Both the position numbers and the translations under genes were made by a program. From NCBI GenBank assembly GCA_035048485.1, contig CM068585.1:54617910-54681909 (forward strand): a stretch of 64,000 nt of DNA. Direction: 5' to 3'. Below are positions 46,918 to 58,639 of this stretch, piece after piece. This DNA comes from Pteria penguin (Eukaryota; Mollusca; Bivalvia; Pterioida; Pteriidae). Numbering within the stretch: position 1 is the stretch's first letter; every line of letters starts with the position of its first letter. Under the pieces are notes generated by a model, which saw nothing but the letters and a program-made list of their open reading frames with translations, had not been told where the DNA came from and searched no databases.

Positions 46918-47771
46918 CTGTATTTACCAATGTAATGTCACACAGCTGAATCAAATTAAATAAAACATACATATATAAAGTTCATTTGTTGAGTATTCCC
47001 TGTGTGTTTTTTCTGGACATCTACCATGTAATAGATCACATTTTTTGAAAGGATGAGCTAGAAGGGCGGCTTTTTTCTGGATAATCTTTACCCATGGACA
47101 ACCATCTGAAATTCAAAGAGACAAAGAAAAATCATAACATGTATGGTGTTTGTACATATATAATATAAATAAAAAGATATTGACTGGGGGATGTCTTTTC
47201 GGTTGGCAAATCCATAACATCACATTCGATCACCTGTTTCCTATGACTTTAATGTTTTACGTTAGAATCTGCCAACCAAAGAGTCGGTCCCGAAATCAAT
47301 GTGAAGCTTTCTATTGTTTGCTTTTTGTGAGTCGCATGAAAATGGTCTTTTACATGGTGATCTTATTTGTCTGATATTTCGCATAAATACTGAGACTCAT
47401 GCAGCGGACCAACCATGCAAAGTTAGGTTTTACTATCTCAGCTTAAGGGCATTGAAAGGTCACAGATGGGATTCCAATGCGGGAATAAGAAAAAATAGGA
47501 GTTACTGGCTCAGTTATGTGGCAGAAGTCACCATGGAGCTATACAATACATGAATATAAATAATATACTAGAAGATATAACACATTACAAAAATATTTGA
47601 TTGTAGTGCAATACCGATACCGATTTAGTAAGGTCATTTAATTTGACAAAAGCCAAACAAATGGTGTGGTTAACGGGTTTACGGGCCCACCTTCCCACTC
47701 ACCGTAACAGCAGAACAATCAAAGGACGTACATTTAAAAATTTATAAATAATCCTCCATGTAAAGAACAAG

Positions 47772-48108
47772 CACTACTGGGTCCAAAAACCCCTGAGAAT
47801 CCCGTTTTTCACTGCAAAACTCTGCAACACCCTGAAAAACTCTGAAAAACACTGAAGTCTGCCTGAAAAACACTGAAAAACTCTGACAGCCCTGATAAAC
47901 ACTGAAAAACTCTGAAGTCTACCCTGAAAAACTCTGAAAAACACTGACGACCCTGAAAAACTCTGCAAAACTCTGAAAAACTCTGACGCCACTGAAAAAC
48001 TCTGCAAAACTCTGAAAAACTCTGAAAAACACTGACACCTGTTGCGATGCCCTCCGGCCGTGCGATCGCGGCCTCGCGTACTTCTATACGGTCCCTTCTA
48101 TAAGCCCT
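47772..48108. repeat. left inverted repeat of the CACTA element
   Basis: Outer 50 bp unique, then about 20 copies of an 11-13-bp unit CTGAAAAACTCTG / CTGAAAAACACTG, then a GC-rich inner block with GCGATCGCGGCCTCGCG. The minus-strand frame at 47774-48007 (repeats of VFQSFS type) is a by-product. Confidence 0.93.
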
Positions 48109-48479
48109 ATTAGCATTAATGTATATAAAATGTTATGCGTTGTGAATTAGAAAAAAAAAGGAAGAGAAAATAAATAAAACATATCTCGCATTTTTGTACG
48201 GTGTTTTGAAGTGAAATTATTTTATCGAATCTCTAAATTTAATTTTACTGATGCATTATTCAAAACCAAACAAACCCAGCAGAGGCGTATTACAATACAA
48301 AGGCTTTTCTTACCGAGATTTATATATACATTTGTATTTCCAAATGAAAATGTATGTACATATATTTCTAGTAAATATCACTGTTTCATAGTGAAAAAAA
48401 AATAAAAAAAATATATATATAAAAAAGAAGCTCCAGAACTATAAATTAGTGAATAAATAATAAATTATTGAATAATAAA

Positions 48480-48519
48480 TAAAAAAGTGAATAAATAAAT
48501 GAATAAATGAATGAATGAA

Positions 48520-48567
<48 letters not shown>

Positions 48568-48568
48568 A
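48480..48568. repeat. (AAAT)n microsatellite inside the CACTA element
   Basis: AAATAAATAAAT run; gives a Tyr/Leu/Phe/Ile-rich minus-strand frame that is not a gene. Confidence 0.95.
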
Positions 48569-49129
48569 TTTGAATGTGACCAGTACCTATAAATTTTATA
48601 CGAAAAGCGAATTTAATACACCAGTACTGACAGCAAATCGACCACAAAGAAAATCGCTTGTCATTCATTTTAAATAACACAATGCATTCTATTCCAATTC
48701 TGTTGCAACATTTATAGAGCCTATACCCATATATTTTCATGTGACGACCTTTAGGTTTAAACACTCCCACCCCCCCCCCACCCCTTCTCACACACACACA
48801 CACGCAATACTTTTTTCTCTATCAATACTTTTCACACAAAATTAAGACACACAAATTTAACCTTTCTTCTTATTATAACAGCGTAATATAACAAAGTTCA
48901 GAGCACAATTTTACGTGTCTACGTGTTGCTCTTTCATTCGAATGACATACGTAAATTTTGTCCTATAAAATATTTCAGTGATTAAATATTTTCTCGGTAT
49001 TCAATAATGTTGCTTGAAATACCATCAAATAAGTTTCAATATATCAGTGTAACAACGTATCTGCCGTTTGTTATATCACTACCAACTTAATCTACATCAT
49101 GTAACTCTATACAATAAAATGATTTTATC

Positions 49130-49420
49130 TAACAGCACCCCCCGCCCTTTTCAATGGGAGACTGTGCCTCCCCCCATTTTCTTTCAAAAATTTCTAGATC
49201 CGCCCGCCTATGACGTATTGTAACAATGTATCCAGTAAGGGTCATGTATAGCAATGGCGAATACAAGGGCGCTCGCCTAACAGCACCGCCCCCCTTTTCA
49301 ATGGGAGACTGTGCCCTCCCCCTCCCCTTTTTTCTTTCAAAAATTTCTAGATCCGCCTATGAACAGTATCTCCCTTATTTCGTATTGTAACAATGTATCC
49401 AAATACAAGGGCGCTCGCCC
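49130..49420. repeat. imperfect direct duplication inside the CACTA element
   Basis: TTTTCAATGGGAGACTGTGC and TTTCTTTCAAAAATTTCTAG plus ATCCGCC and GTATTGTAACAATGTATCCA occur twice, about 145 bp apart (first unit 49130-49264, second 49279-49420), as do ACAAGGGCGCTCGCC ends. Confidence 0.85.
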
Positions 49421-49718
49421 TGTTGACTGGGATATAGAAGTCTTACATAAAAATACCCTGTCCTGTCAAAACTAGCAAAGTATTTGACCTTTATTTTCAA
49501 AATGACATATAAATTCAAGTAAACGGTGTCATATTTAGAGCAGATATCTCGATCTGCCCCAACTTAAGGATCCAAATCGTATGTTTAAATCATATAGTAT
49601 ATTTAAATTGAGACCATACACTCACCCCCCCCCCCCACACACACACACACACACACGCCCCTTCTCTCCCTTATATATATATATATATATATAATATATA
49701 TACATGACCCTTACTGGA
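49231..49718. mobile_element. small MITE nested in the CACTA element
   Basis: TCCAGTAAGGGTCATGTATA at 49231-49250 and its exact complement at 49699-49718, each flanked outside by TA (49229-49230 and 49719-49720). 488 bp, with a 20-bp terminal inverted repeat and TA duplication, as for Tc1/mariner-type MITEs. Its left end lies inside one unit of a duplicated segment (see next entry). Confidence 0.7.
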
Positions 49719-50809
49719 TATATATAATACTAGAATATCTTCATTAGAAAGTAACGGCACACGCATGGAATCTGAAATTGCTTTATTTTAATCCGACATG
49801 TGCATGTCTTTGTTTTTTTACCTTTATTCTACATGTCATCAGTACTCTATTACGTAATAAACATCCGGTTGTTTAACCCGGTAAATATCGGTCGTAATCT
49901 CATATAGTTTGTTACCTATCATGCTGTAAATTGGGAATCGTAATTAACAGTACCTTGGTATGTATGAGGGGACAAAACATATTTAGTAACAGGTTGAAAC
50001 ATATCCAGTTGATACATTTCAATGTTAATTTTGTGTTATTGGCAAAATTAAAGTGTCTTTTGAACAGCGACTTATAAAGTTTAGGACAAAAACTGATTTT
50101 CAATCTTCAGAAGTGAAATAATTTGTTTTACACACGATCATTTATTTATTTTTATGTTATAAACTAAACTATATCAATTATTTAAGTTCAATTTCTTCCG
50201 CATTTCCTCTGATAATAGCAATATTATAGAATACATGCGAAATGTGAGATTTGTAAAGCTGTGATATAAAGTGCTATTCTGTTCCATTAATTTACATACG
50301 GATTAAATAAGTAGCTGCGTTACGGCCTGTAGCGAGAAGGAAATACGCATACCCAAAGCCATGATCGTTCACTCAAGTTGGACACTGTTTAAAAAAAGGG
50401 AGGGGGGTGGTAGAATTAAATTAACGCAACTTCACAGCGTTTTATCGGTGAATGGCCGCTAATTTATAAAGAATGCAATATTGATTTATCAATATTAATC
50501 TTGAATGCCTTTAAACTCGAAAGAGAGTGGGGAGCGGCCTTAAGGTCGTAACATAACGATATTTGGGTGGATTCTTTACACAGATTGGAAAAGATGTAAA
50601 AATAAACATCAATCATTATGTGTTATTAAAATGATTGATAAGGATAAATAGAATTAATTATTTCTTTTTTTTTTTCTGTATTTATTTATCTATTTACAAT
50701 TAAAACTATGCGTTTTCTGTAAACTTCGTCTGTCGATTTTTAAAAATCTTATTATTTTTATTAAATTTATTTTGATGTATTTTTTTCGTACGGAAAAGTT
50801 TAATGTTCT

Positions 50810-51003
50810 CATCATAAATAAATAGATGAATTAATAATTGAATAAATAGATAAATAATAAATAAATATGAAAATAAATAAATAAATAAATGAAGTCCGCC
50901 GAGGAAGGCCGCTCGCCGAAATGTTACAGTACGGAAAAATAGTGCTTTTATTATAAATAAATAAATAAATAAGTAAATAAATAAATAAATAAATAAATAA
51001 ATT
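50810..51003. repeat. AAATA/TAAA microsatellites inside the CACTA element
   Basis: Several ATAAATAAATA runs separated by a GAAGTCCGCCGAGGAAGGCC block. Explains the minus-strand frame 50706-51068. Confidence 0.9.
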
Positions 51004-51442
51004 TTAAAATGTCTTGTTCTATATTTTGTACTTATTTCCCCCTCCCTTGATGCACCTCTATGAAACAACGATGTTAAGTAACATGCTACTGCTGTAGTTA
51101 CACTATTTGTTCCTTTGTTTGTTTGTTTGTTTCATTCTTCTTTCTCTCTTTAAGTCGATCAATAAAACAAGTGACATCGCGCTGGAAAGTCCTGTGTCAA
51201 TAAAATTGTTTTTGCTAAGTACGTAATTCATGCGATTTATTAAACTGCAAATGTAAAGATCATCTTACAAACGTAAGTCAGAATAGGAACAATATTTGGT
51301 AATTTTATCTATAAAAAACGTTAAAATAAGTCCTTGACAAATGGTAAAAAGATGCGGTTTTTTTTTTCTTATTCCCCGCTTATAAATTCATCTCATTTAA
51401 TACTTATTAAAGGTCATATATAGATAACAGCGAACCATTTCA

Positions 51443-51764
51443 AGGGCTTATATTATAAAAGGGACCGTATAGAAGTACGCGAGGCCGCGATCGCACGGCC
51501 GGAGGGCATTGCAGCGGGTGTCAGTGTTTTTCAGAGTTTTTCAGTGGCGTCAGAGTTTTTCAGAGTTTTGCAGAGTTTTTCAGGGTCGTCAGTGTTTTTC
51601 AGAGTTTTTCAGGGTAGACTTCAGAGTTTTTCAGTGTTTATCAGGGCTGTCAGAGTTTTTCCGTGTTTTTCAGGCAGACTTCAGTGTTTTTCAGAGTTTA
51701 TCAGGGTGTTGCAGAGTTTTGCAGTGAAAAACGGGATTCTCAGGGGTTTTTGGACCCAGTAGTG
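51443..51764. repeat. right inverted repeat of the CACTA element
   Basis: Complement of the left repeat, including the GC-rich CGCGAGGCCGCGATCGCACG block and the CAGAGTTTTTCAGTGTTTTTC units. It differs from the left repeat by small unit-number changes, so the two ends have drifted by slippage. Confidence 0.93.
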
Positions 51765-51990
51765 AAGGGTCAACAGGTATCGCATATTGAGAGGTCATAA
51801 AAATATAAACACGTAAGGTATTGTAAAACACATAATGGTATAAAAATATATGTGACATCAACATGATAAACCGTGCTCTGCCAGTCTGAAAGCGAGCTAA
51901 GACCCTAGATCTGTAGGAGTCCCGACTAACAGTCAGAGGGGACGAGGTTCAGGACCATGTCTCCTCTGAAAGAGGTTTGGACAAGGCTCG

Positions 51991-53960
51991 TCATATAGTC
52001 CCCACCGCCCTGTTAGTCAGCGTGCAACGTTCATGTAAAAGTCTGCATAAGGCTGTAGAGGGGCCAAATACAAGACCTATATTCTTTTTGATGATCTCAA
52101 TATCATATTGTCTATTTAGAAGACGTTTGACTATTTTATTACATGATAAAATAACGTTATCGGAGCCTTTTACTTTCCTTAGTTTATATACCAGATCACC
52201 GTAAAAATTAGGATGGGAAATTCCATTGGATACATACTGTTGAAAAGAAATATTTCCAAATTTAGATAGAAGTTCTGCATAAGATCTGAAGAATTTGCCG
52301 AATGTTTTTCTTAGTTTGTGATATCTGTAACCCTGAGTTAAAAGTTTATTAGTAATTTGTAAATTTCGTTTATGAAAGTCCAAAACATCGGTGCAGCCTC
52401 TGACAAATCGAACTAATTGTGATATATAGATACCATATGATGGGAGTCGAGGGACATCGCCATCCTAGTAAGGGAAATTTACAATAGGAAATCCGAAACC
52501 CTCACGTTTATCATAAATATTAGTATATATTAGGTGGATGATAATTTTGATGTTTAAATCTAAGAAAGGTCTAGATTTATCTCAAGTATTAGCTTTATTC
52601 AATGTGAGCTCTGGTGGATATATTTCTGATATAAATTGTTCGAATTCAGGGTTGTAGATAACCAAAATGTCATCCAGATATCTGCAAGTATTATTAAATT
52701 TGTCAATGAGGTCAAAACGTTTTGATTTTTGAATGGAAACCATAAAATCCCTCTCATAACAATAAAGAAATAAATCTGCTATCAGAGGCGCGCAGTTAGT
52801 ACCCATAGGAATCCCAACTATTTGTCGATATATCTTGCCATCAAATTGCATAAAAATATTGTTCATGAGAAAATCTAGTACTTTACATAATTCCTTGCAA
52901 GTCCAGTATTTATATGAAATAAAAAAGAGGAGTTACTGGCTCAGTTATGTGGCAGAATTCACCATGGAGCTATACAATACATGAATATAAATAATATACT
53001 AGAACATATAACACATTACATAAAAATTTGATTGTAGTGCAATTACGATACCGACTTAGGACGGTCATTTAATTTGACAAAAGCCAAACAAATCGTGTGG
53101 TTAACCGGTTTATGAAGTATATTGTTTGTTGGAAACGAATCCGGAGTTATTGGAAGTACATATGTACGTTTTAGATTCTCTGTGAAAACACCATTGTATA
53201 AGAGACAGCTACTTGCTTTTAATCAAAGCATGAGGCAGAGATGTATAAAGTGTAGAAAAATCAAATGTAGAAATATGAGTCGCTTTGAAATTTAGCGAAA
53301 GAAGTTTGTCTGTAACTTCATGAGAATTTTTAATCGACCAAAAGTAATTGATGTTACTATTATGAAATGCGACATCACAATATTTGATAATATGATCTTT
53401 TATAGCAGTTAGAGCAGACGTAATATGCTTCGATAGTACCGTAGTAGAGCAGTGGCTAGCATTAGATATGAAACGTGATTTAAATGGACTTTTATGTAGT
53501 TTTGGGAGCCAATATATGGTTGGTAGATCAGATTTATCAGTTTTAATTTTTGAAGTCGGACATGGTCATGAGGGGATCGTGCAAGGTGCTGTCTTTTGAG
53601 GTATGGCTTTCCACACATGTATGGGTGGAGTTTAATTCGTTTGTAAGTACTTCAGTATAATGCAGTTTTCAAACAACTATTATGTTATTACCTGCTTTAT
53701 CAGCAGGAACAAAGACATATTTAGCATATAAGTCAGCTATCTTCTTTTTAATAGAATTTGCCGTCAATGTATTAGGCTGTTGAAATAAATGCGGATTTTT
53801 CGTAAAGTTCTTAATACGGATATCGACAATTCTTAAAATCTCGTATTTCCAATGATTAAGAGCATGAACCTTTACCTGTTCTTTTTTACACAAAGGATAA
53901 AACAGTGGTGCATATATTGTGGTCTAAAAGGCAGCACGTTGTGCTAGCAATTATGATCTA
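51991..53960 (-). pseudogene. reverse transcriptase of the YLDD-RT retroelement, broken
   Basis: Minus-strand remnants in order: KYVFVPADKAGNNIIVV (53893-53669); LPTIYWLPKLHKSPFKSRFI; THISTFDFSTLYTSLPHALI (motif A, about 53270-53210); the interruption at 52919-53110; KYWTCKELCKVLDFLMNN; YRQIVGIPMGTNCAPLIADL (motif B); CRYLDDILVI (motif C); then QGYRYHKLRKTFGKFFRSYA and FYGDLVYKLRKVKG (thumb and C-terminal part, 52383-51991). Three or more frame changes, a stop near 52468 and the insertion make it inactive. Catalytic Asp residues are still readable. Enzyme would copy the element's RNA at a nicked target. Confidence 0.88.
52919..53110 (-). mobile_element. 5'-truncated copy of the same retroelement, inserted in its RT frame
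   Basis: 192 bp nearly identical to 47485 onward and to 39785 onward (GAGGAGTTACTGGCTCAGTT, CACCATGGAGCTATACAATA). It is flanked by TATGAA at 52913-52918 and 53111-53116, a 6-bp target duplication. The side facing the RT 5' end is cut at CCGGTTTA, earlier than other copies, as expected for incomplete reverse transcription. Confidence 0.9.
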
Positions 53961-54068
53961 ACATCCATGTAAGATATCTCATTAGGTTATTATTATTATA
54001 TTTACGGAATATTTTCTGCTATAGAAACAACGAAGACTTCATTTTTTTTTTCATAATCGACAAGTTAC
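53961..54068. other. 5' boundary region of the retroelement, unclear
   Basis: The coding similarity of the retroelement fades near 53960. I cannot place its 5' end exactly. Confidence 0.3.
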
Positions 54069-54273
54069 CTATATCAGGATTGACGGTTTGTGCTATCATG
54101 CACGTTTCTATTAATTCTTTCTTCTCGTTTTGTATACAATGATACACTTTCTCCTGACTACTGCACAGGATTTTGCTAGATCTCAGTATCCATAACTGCT
54201 TATTACTCGGACAGGAATCAGTATAGATGACGAACTGATATGAACAAGACAGGAAAAGCAGTATCAGGATAAC
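54069..54273 (-). CDS. candidate exon of a secreted cysteine-containing protein
   Basis: 205 bp, minus strand, between an ATTTACAG acceptor and a GTAACT donor. Encodes VILILLFLSCSYQFVIYTDS (signal-peptide-like), then CPSNKQLW, LCSSQEKVYHC and ELIETC. The spacing C..W...C....YHC......E.C resembles a short N-terminal domain frequent in molluscan secreted and EGF-type proteins, from general recollection only. An initiator Met would be in an upstream exon or in the same open frame at 54414. Downstream exons could lie beyond the 6.5-kb transposon stack. It could equally be an exon relic. Confidence 0.35.
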
Positions 54274-54279
54274 CTGTAA

Positions 54280-55510
54280 ATAATATTTATAAAGTAATAC
54301 TGAACGTTTCAAATAATGTTTTGACAGGAAAGCAATACAACATCTGAACTTTCGAAAACAGAACTGTGAAATATAAATACCACTTTGTGGTAGTCGCCAG
54401 AAAAAAAAATGCACAGATTTGTCTCATATATCGTACCTTGAAGGAAGAATTTGATAATCGATAACACTTTTGACTGAATCTTAAAAACGAGAGAAAAATT
54501 AAAAAAAAAAAACCAGTCGATAATTGGCCGAACAAAATTCAAAGAAGTAAATTTAAAATCATTAAAAGAAATAGATTTAGATACGAAATTTCAGTTTTCG
54601 TAGAATATTGGACCTTCTTATGGATAGGAATGCAGAAACAGCAGGCGCGTGTTCCTTCTGGGTATTTTATTTCACTCATTTTCCAGAGCCGTAGCATTTC
54701 TCTCTTGTTTGGCATCGCTGCGGGTGTGATCTGAGTAACCTACTTACATTTATGCATGGCCGATTACTGCTTACTTTACTATCATCGAGATACAATTAAA
54801 TCTATCAAGTACTACATACTCTTCAGATGTTATTACTAACAGAAAACATTCTTATAGCAGTTAATGTATATAGAAATCACTATAGCCTATCATATATCTT
54901 TCCATACACGTAAAAGTATTAAAACGTTGAAAAACGCTGTTGCCGAAAAAGTTCCAAGTTGAGTATGTAAAAACACATGTATATGAAGCTTTGATCATAA
55001 CTATGTAAATTAGGCATGACCACAAAACTGGTTTTTAAAAAGACACGAACACATTTTTTTATTAATATTCAAAAGGATTAACTATTATATGGCATGAACG
55101 TATTGCAAATTTGAAAACTTTCCCTTAAAAAAATTGCGACATGATAGATTAAAACTAACGTTAATACAATGTGTCACATTTACTAAAATGTTTCTGGTCT
55201 CTAATAACCTCTACATAATCGCCAGGTTTAATGTTGTTTGTTATCTCGTAAGTCTGTAGGAAGGGCAAAATAAACAAGAGTTTTTTTTAATATCGCTATG
55301 CTGAAAGATATTTGCCTCAAACTTCGAGAAAATGCGTTTTTAAACCTGTGATTTTTTTTTCTAAGTATAGTGTCTAGGGTAAAATTTAAAAAAAAAATAT
55401 CGGACAGGTTATTTTTGATAACATTTTTCTGGGTTAATTTTTTTGCTTGTATATATCAATAAGTGAAGTATTAAAATAAGACTTTCAAGTAGCATACAAT
55501 CCACTATAAT
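54280..55510. other. no gene seen
   Basis: AT-rich sequence. Overlapping Phe/Leu-rich minus-strand frames at 54287-54542 are not supported. Confidence 0.45.
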
Positions 55511-55514
55511 AGAG

Positions 55515-55790
55515 AAAACAGAGATACCTGACAGAGCTGTATAACATAAATCACCAAGGACATGCACACAAAACATGACAATGGTACATATACACGGAAA
55601 AACACATTACAAAGATATTCGATTGTGCTGCGGTAAAGATACAAAGTTAGGATGGTCAATTAAATTAACAAACGTCTATCAATTGGTGTGGTAACCGGTT
55701 TAAGGGCGCACCCAAATCACACTCATCGCAACAGCAGCACAATCAAAGGAACAAAGGAATCATAGAGAGCAAGGGAGCACGGGTTTCTCA
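55515..55790 (-). mobile_element. old 3'-end copy of the retroelement family
   Basis: Shares CACATTACAAAGATATTCGA, GGTGTGGTAACCGGTTTAAG, and CGCAACAGCAGCACAATCAA with 47485-47771, at clearly lower identity. The block AATCACCAAGGACATGCACA links it to the inverted fragment at 4745. Confidence 0.75.
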
Positions 55791-56924
55791 AGAAGAGTCA
55801 TAACCAATTGCAGTTTTGTCAGGACGTTTTAACTTTTAGTTACAGTTGTTTTGATGACAAAATATATATAACGCAGGATTTTTTTTCTAATTAGTATTTT
55901 AATATTTTCACTAAAGCTTTGCCATTTTTAAAAAATAAAAAATGCTCTTAAATGAGTGAAAAATCAGAAATTATATCACCTTATATTTTCATGTTGAAAG
56001 GTTATATTGCATATAAAGTGAAAAAGGCCTTTCATATACTATTAAATATAATTATGTTATGTTTATGTTATCAAAATTGGTAACGATTTAGAGGGAAAAA
56101 TGGATACCATTGTATAGTTTACCTTGTTGCACTTTTATAACTGGCTCGAACCTTATTGTAGTCACTGAATTATGAAGTTGAGTATGGGCTTTCATTTTAT
56201 TTATCCACTTCTGACTGCAGTCACTTCACAGTTTTAAAACTACCTGATTGCATAAGTTCAGTGAATTGTTAGAAGATTCAAACATCATTGGTCTGCAAAA
56301 TAAAATACACTTATAGGGAAAAAACATTTTATAAACATTATTTAGAACATTACTGAAAATATACAATAACAATACATGTATTTTATAATTAGACAATGTT
56401 TATGATGTATATACAACAATATGTTTACTTAAAATTGTGCACTTACATAGCTCATAATAATTACCAGCAGCCTTGTTCACAAAGATTCGTATGATTTGTC
56501 GTTAGGTTTGTCGTAATCTAAAGGTAATGGATAAATCCAAACCATAAGTCTAAGAATCATGAGACCAGAGGACATAGAAAATCAGTGAAAATGAAAAACA
56601 AGTGGAAAATAACAAAATATGTCTACTTAAAGAGCGTATGTGAACCCCTGTGATGGAGTGAGATCAGGTGCCCGGGGAGAGTGAGCATCATAAGTTAAGT
56701 TAACATTAACGACTTACGAGTACTCTTATTAGACATCTTCAGATCACGCGGACTCGAGCTCATACTTGCATTCGGACGCGTACTTTACAATAAAAAGTTA
56801 AGGGGTCGTACCAAGGGTTAATAATGGTTGGTAATGATTATCGTATACGGTATATTTTCATAATTCAATAGAAAAAATAATGGCGACACAGAATATACAT
56901 ATTTATCTGTAGAATACATGTTTA
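55791..56924. other. no gene seen
   Basis: AT-rich sequence without a supportable coding region on either strand. Confidence 0.5.
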
Positions 56925-58330
56925 TACTACCCGCAAACCACAAACCAAATTTGGGGCGGGGGTTATATAGGAATCGCACTGTCTGTATATCTGTTCTTCT
57001 GTCCGTGAGTTCATATGTTTCCGGGCAATAAATTCTTACCCCCTTTTCGGATCTGGGTAATATTTCACACAATTGTTGTACATGACACATGGGTGTGTCT
57101 TGACCTTAAGCCATGGTCATTATTTTCAAGATTAAGGTCACAGTGCACGGAAGGGAGAATTTTTGTCCGGGCCATATCTTCTTACCCCCTTGTCGGATCT
57201 AGAGAATATTTCAAACAATTGTTGTCCATGTCCCAAGTATGTGCCATAATCTTAAGCAATGGTTATAACTTCAAGGTCAAAGTCACAGTGCATACATAGC
57301 CAAAATCCTTGTACAGGTCTTAACTTCTTACTTTCCAAGTTGGATTATTATCCAAGATAATAATTCACACAATTGTTGTCCATCACCCAGGGGTGTGTCA
57401 TGACCTTGACTCAAGGTCGTATCTTCAACGTCAAGGCCATATTGCACACATAACCGAAATCCTTGTCCGGGCCATAACTTTGAATAATATATCACACAGT
57501 TGTTCTGGATAATATTTCACACAATAGTGTTCCATAACGAAAGGGTTTGTCATGATCCTGACTTAAGATCATATCTCCTAGGTCAAGGTCAAAGCGCACA
57601 CATTGTCGAAATCCTTATGCGGGTCGTAGCTCCTTACTGCTATGTAGGATGTGGATTATATTTCAAGCCGTCGTTTCCATGATTCAAAGGTGTGTATCAC
57701 ATTGTACGGAGAATGTTGTCTGTCTGTGTGTCTGTCCATCTGTCTGTTCATGTCCGGGCCATAACTTCTTCCTTTACTTTGAAGGGAGATAATTTTATAC
57801 AATTGTTGTTCATGACTCTAGTGTGTGTCATGATCTTAAACCAATGTTATACCTACAAGGTCAAGGTCACAGTGCATACATAGCCGAAATTCTTGTGCGA
57901 GTCATAACTTCTTCCTTTCAGTTTGGAGGGAGATAAAATATTAGACTATTCTTGCACATAACCCAAGGGTGTGTCATGAACTTGAACCAAGGTAATATCT
58001 ACAAGGCCAATGTCACAGTACACACATAACCAGCATTCTTGTCTTGGCCATAACTTCTTCCTGTAACGTTGCTGGAAGATTATATTTTACACAATTGTTG
58101 TCCATGACCCTAAGGATGTGTAATGACCTTGCACCAAATCCATATCTACAAGGTAATGAACAGAGTGCACAAAAACCAGGTCGATTCATTGATTATACCT
58201 CAAAATGTACAACTGGGATATCCATTACATACTTATACCAGTGATGTTTTTTGAGATGAATCACTGCATGTTTCAACTTTGTTGCCGCGGGGTGGATGGA
58301 AAGGGGGGGGGGGGGGGTATTTATCTCATT
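56925..58330. mobile_element. dispersed element enclosing an array of about eight ~148-bp units
   Basis: The ends (CCGCAAACCACAAACCAAAT..CTGTCTGT and GCATGTTTCAACTTTGTTG) match the short copy at 20690-20890. Inside, about eight units begin near 57021, 57166, 57318, 57466, 57610, 57745, 57900 and 58050. Each carries GGGCCATAACTTCTT, ATTTCACACAATTGTTGTCC, a GGGTGTGTCATGACCTT phrase and AAGGTCAAGGTCACAGTGCA. Diverged copies of the unit yield several short spurious frames. Confidence 0.8.
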
Positions 58331-58639
58331 AGGACAGCTCTGGTGTTTTCATGCAGGGATGAAATACAATTTCAAATTATAAAGAGAGAACAAAATGATA
58401 TTGTAAAACTTTAAAGAAAAGTTTAATTTGCATGTTTTGATTGCACTTCTGGAAGAAAATGATATTGAAGACATGGTGCTTACTCTTGACTTAAAGGTTC
58501 TGGACAAACGAAGACATCGTTTTTGTATGGACAATTTTACAAGAAGGATGAAGTATGCTTTGTTCTACCATCTTGTCAAATGTCTTGAGTTACGAAAAAT
58601 TTCATTTTTGCCTTTTTGTAACATGTGTTCGATTATATT

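Larger units (their letters stand above)
47772..51764. mobile_element. CACTA-superfamily DNA transposon (non-autonomous), 3-bp target duplication AAG
   Basis: Begins CACTACTGGGTCCAAAAACC and ends with the exact complement (...TGGACCCAGTAGTG). AAG flanks both sides (47769-47771 and 51765-51767). CACTA...TAGTG termini with a 3-bp duplication define the CACTA (EnSpm/CMC) superfamily. Length 3,993 bp. Inverted repeats are long, 337 bp left and 322 bp right, and mostly built from short CTGAAAAACT-type subterminal repeats, as in other CACTA elements where transposase binds such repeats. I found no transposase inside, so movement would need a helper. Confidence 0.92.
47485..53960 (-). mobile_element. 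YLDD-RT retroelement (Penelope-like or related), split by a CACTA transposon
   Basis: Minus-strand retroelement. Its RT is at 51991-53960, its 3' non-coding region starts at 51765-51990, is interrupted by 47772-51764, and resumes at 47771-47485. The reasoning: the short repeats at 39.8, 52.9 and elsewhere match only 47485-47771, with variable ends on the side facing the RT, as expected for 5' truncations; and the CACTA target duplication AAG restores a continuous sequence. RTs of this IPMGTNCAPL type are widespread in molluscs and cnidarians; I place it near Penelope-like elements with moderate confidence. Confidence 0.7.

Noticed and set aside
47040..47110. Second exon for the 54-kb candidate gene
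   Set aside because: Acceptor and phase fit, but the peptide has no recognisable similarity and the distance is filled with transposons.
47774..48007. Repeat protein (VFQSFS type), also at 51509-51762
   Set aside because: Translations of the subterminal repeats of the CACTA element; the two are mirror images.
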